Shown here piece by piece: positions 34,508-36,277 of a stretch of DNA of 36,277 nucleotides. The stretch covers positions 1 to 36,277 of the forward strand of contig JAATFQ010000181.1 of assembly GCA_015655115.1 (NCBI GenBank). Direction: 5' to 3'. Origin of the DNA: Sphingobacteriales bacterium (GTDB lineage: Bacteria > Bacteroidota > Bacteroidia > Sphingobacteriales > Sphingobacteriaceae). A program made the translations under genes and the position numbers. Position 1 is the first letter of the stretch; each line of letters starts with the position of its first letter. The notes beneath the pieces are model-generated. The model was given only the letters and a program-made list of their open reading frames with translations, made no database searches and was not told where the DNA came from.

Positions 34508-36262
34508 CTAGCTATTTAATAGGGTGTTTTTGATTAACCACGATAATTCTTCAGTTGTTAAATAAGGGTTCAGCTGGCTGATCAGCTCATTGTGGTAATT
34601 ATTTATCCAGTCGATATGGCGCTGTTCTAACAGAGTGACATCAATCCCTGCTGTATCGATCAATGCCATAGTAAGCGTCTCGGAGGTTAAAAAATCTCCG
34701 AAATTATTACTCCCGACAGCAACTGTCAGTACCAGGTTTTCTATACGTACCCCATGTTTTCCAGGTCTGTAGATGCCCGGCTCAATAGAAGTAACCATGC
34801 CCGGCAGTAGTGGAATAGGCAGATTGTCAGGACTGATGGATTGAGGTCCTTCATGTACATTTAAGAAGTAACCTACGCCGTGACCTGTACCATGCCCGTA
34901 ATTGCGGCTATGGTCCCATAAAGGCTTGCGGATGATGCTGTCCAGCTGGTAACCACAGGTACCCACAGGAAAAACTGCCGAAGATCCTTCTATGACCCCT
35001 CTTAATACAAGTGTGTAATCTGTCTTTTCTTCCTCAGTCAAAGGCCCCAGAACGATCATCCTGGTAATATCTGTTGTTCCAAGGAAATATTGCCCTCCCG
35101 AATCTACCAGGAACATGCCTTCGGCTTTTAAGACTACATCCGTTTCTTCACTTGGCGTATAATGTGGCAATGCCGCATGTTCTTTGTAGCCAGCTATGGA
35201 ATCGAAACTTACTCCTGCAAAGTCCTCCTGTTCTGCCCTGAAGCCTGCAAGTTTTGCAGCGGCAGAAAGTTCGGTGATCACTTCTTCATTGATATTCTCC
35301 TTAAGCCATTTCACAAAGCGGGTCATTGCAACACCATCCCTGATCATCGCCTGTTTGAAGTTAGCTATCTCTGTATTGTTTTTTACCGACTTTAAATGTG
35401 TGGTAGGATTGATGCCCAGTATAACTGATACCGCAGGAGGAACGAGTTCGTATAAACGTGTACAGGTTCTTTTGGGATCTAACAACAGGATTTCTGATGC
35501 TTTGAGTGCTGCTATATGAATATCAATATCCGCATAGGGACAAATAATGATCCCTGCTGCGTGTAGTTTTTCTAGTCCACCGGAATCCAGCTTGTTGCTA
35601 TCAATAAACAGATAGGTATGGTTTGCAAGTATACTAGCGAAACCCAATACAACCGGATTGCATTTTACGTCTGTCCCTCTGATATTAAATAACCAGGCAA
35701 GGTCATCAAGAGATGAAATAATATGGGCAGTTGCGCCCTGTTTATGCATTGATATGCGTACTTCCTCCAATTTTGTTTCCACAGACCTGCCTGCATATTT
35801 TTCCTCCAGCAGAAAAGCGGGAGAATCAGGGAGTGACGGTCTGCTTTCCCATATCGGGGCCAGGAAGTCTGCATGTACACTATTGAGATGATTTGCTTTA
35901 AACAACAGCGATAAGTTCACCGATAACAGGCTATAGTTGCAGGCTACTTTATATTCAGGATTCAGCCATTGGATATATTCGGGCGTATGTGGTATTTTTA
36001 ACTTTACCAATTCATATCCACTGCCTGCCAGCTGACTTTCGGCCTGTGTGAAATACCTTGAATCTGTCCATAATCCTGCAAAATCCTGTGTGATAACCAG
36101 GGTGCCGGCACTGCCGGTAAATCCACAGGCAAATTCCAGGCATTTATAATGCGCCGGTAAATACTCACTCATGTGCGGATCGGCAGAATGGATCATATAG
36201 GCATCTATACTGGCCTCTTTCATCTGCGCACGTATTGCGGTTAACTTTTCTAAGTAAGTCAT
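34508..36262 (-). CDS. Three-domain Xaa-Pro aminopeptidase (M24B, XPNPEP1-like), cytoplasmic
   Basis: 584 residues from ATG 36262, no signal peptide. Two creatinase-N-like domains (about 1-150 and 155-295) precede the pita-bread catalytic domain (about 300-520) and an M24_C tail ending LSWLIKNTLLN. Metal ligands by motif: D387 (LVDSGGQY), D398 (TTDITRM), H461 (GHGTGHGVGYFLNVHEG), E494 (SIEPGIYR) and E508 (VRIENL); spacings agree with human XPNPEP1. It removes residues preceding proline, and proteins of this type also act on short peptides. It differs in architecture from the two-domain enzyme at 25420, so the locus encodes two non-identical M24B peptidases. It is convergent with the permease and forms its own unit; its promoter lies outside the window. 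Confidence 0.93.
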   Translation of the reverse strand: MTYLEKLTAIRAQMKEASIDAYMIHSADPHMSEYLPAHYKCLEFACGFTGSAGTLVITQDFAGLWTDSRYFTQAESQLAGSGYELVKLKIPHTPEYIQWLNPEYKVACNYSLLSVNLSLLFKANHLNSVHADFLAPIWESRPSLPDSPAFLLEEKYAGRSVETKLEEVRISMHKQGATAHIISSLDDLAWLFNIRGTDVKCNPVVLGFASILANHTYLFIDSNKLDSGGLEKLHAAGIIICPYADIDIHIAALKASEILLLDPKRTCTRLYELVPPAVSVILGINPTTHLKSVKNNTEIANFKQAMIRDGVAMTRFVKWLKENINEEVITELSAAAKLAGFRAEQEDFAGVSFDSIAGYKEHAALPHYTPSEETDVVLKAEGMFLVDSGGQYFLGTTDITRMIVLGPLTEEEKTDYTLVLRGVIEGSSAVFPVGTCGYQLDSIIRKPLWDHSRNYGHGTGHGVGYFLNVHEGPQSISPDNLPIPLLPGMVTSIEPGIYRPGKHGVRIENLVLTVAVGSNNFGDFLTSETLTMALIDTAGIDVTLLEQRHIDWINNYHNELISQLNPYLTTEELSWLIKNTLLNS

Positions 36263-36277
36263 GAATGCTAAATTTAT

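Overview
The window looks like chromosomal DNA of a Bacteroidota bacterium, most likely Sphingobacteriaceae (Pedobacter/Mucilaginibacter-like). The evidence is two susC/susD pairs, SPI and lipoprotein signals of Bacteroidota type, A/T-rich leaders without strong Shine-Dalgarno sequences, and several copies of the Bacteroidota -7 element TAnnTTTG just upstream of genes. The assignment rests on protein style only.

Layout. (1) 1-1574, minus: the N-terminal part of a secreted DUF5695-like protein, cut by the window edge. (2) 1864-9724, plus: a secreted (alpha/alpha)6 glycosidase of MGH1/GH63-like type with two C-terminal discoidin-like domains, a very large secreted GH43 multidomain enzyme, and a secreted M61 metallopeptidase that appears to lack its PDZ domain. 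(3) 10401-16767, plus: susC-susD, a FAS1-like lipoprotein and a DUF5007-like lipoprotein, closed by a long hairpin. (4) 16768-18532: mostly non-coding, holding a higBA toxin-antitoxin pair. (5) 18533-26778, plus: a tight unit of GH127 beta-L-arabinofuranosidase, a second susC-susD and a cytoplasmic aminopeptidase P. (6) 26868-34441, plus: a complete 4-hydroxyproline catabolic set (pyrroline-4-hydroxy-2-carboxylate deaminase, alpha-ketoglutarate semialdehyde dehydrogenase, 4-hydroxyproline 2-epimerase, FAD-dependent D-amino-acid dehydrogenase), an AraC regulator and an APC amino-acid permease. (7) 34508-36262, minus: a second, three-domain Xaa-Pro aminopeptidase.

How it fits together (inference). 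The combination points to a system for plant hydroxyproline-rich glycoproteins (extensin type), whose hydroxyprolines carry short beta-L-arabinofuranosyl chains. Surface and periplasmic glycosidases (GH127, GH43, the MGH1-like enzyme, perhaps the DUF5695 protein) would remove the arabinose. The M61 peptidase would trim peptides, the two SusCD pairs would import glycopeptides or peptides, and the two M24B peptidases would cut imino-acid bonds in the cytoplasm. The hydroxyproline set would then take free hydroxyproline to alpha-ketoglutarate. GH127, GH43 and an (alpha/alpha)6 enzyme parallel the Bifidobacterium longum hyp cluster (HypBA1 GH127, HypBA2 GH121, HypAA GH43). Here the sugar side is linked directly to peptide cleavage and amino-acid catabolism, so both parts of the glycoprotein could be eaten. 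No arabinose catabolic genes are in the window.

I see no tRNA, rRNA, CRISPR array or intact insertion sequence.
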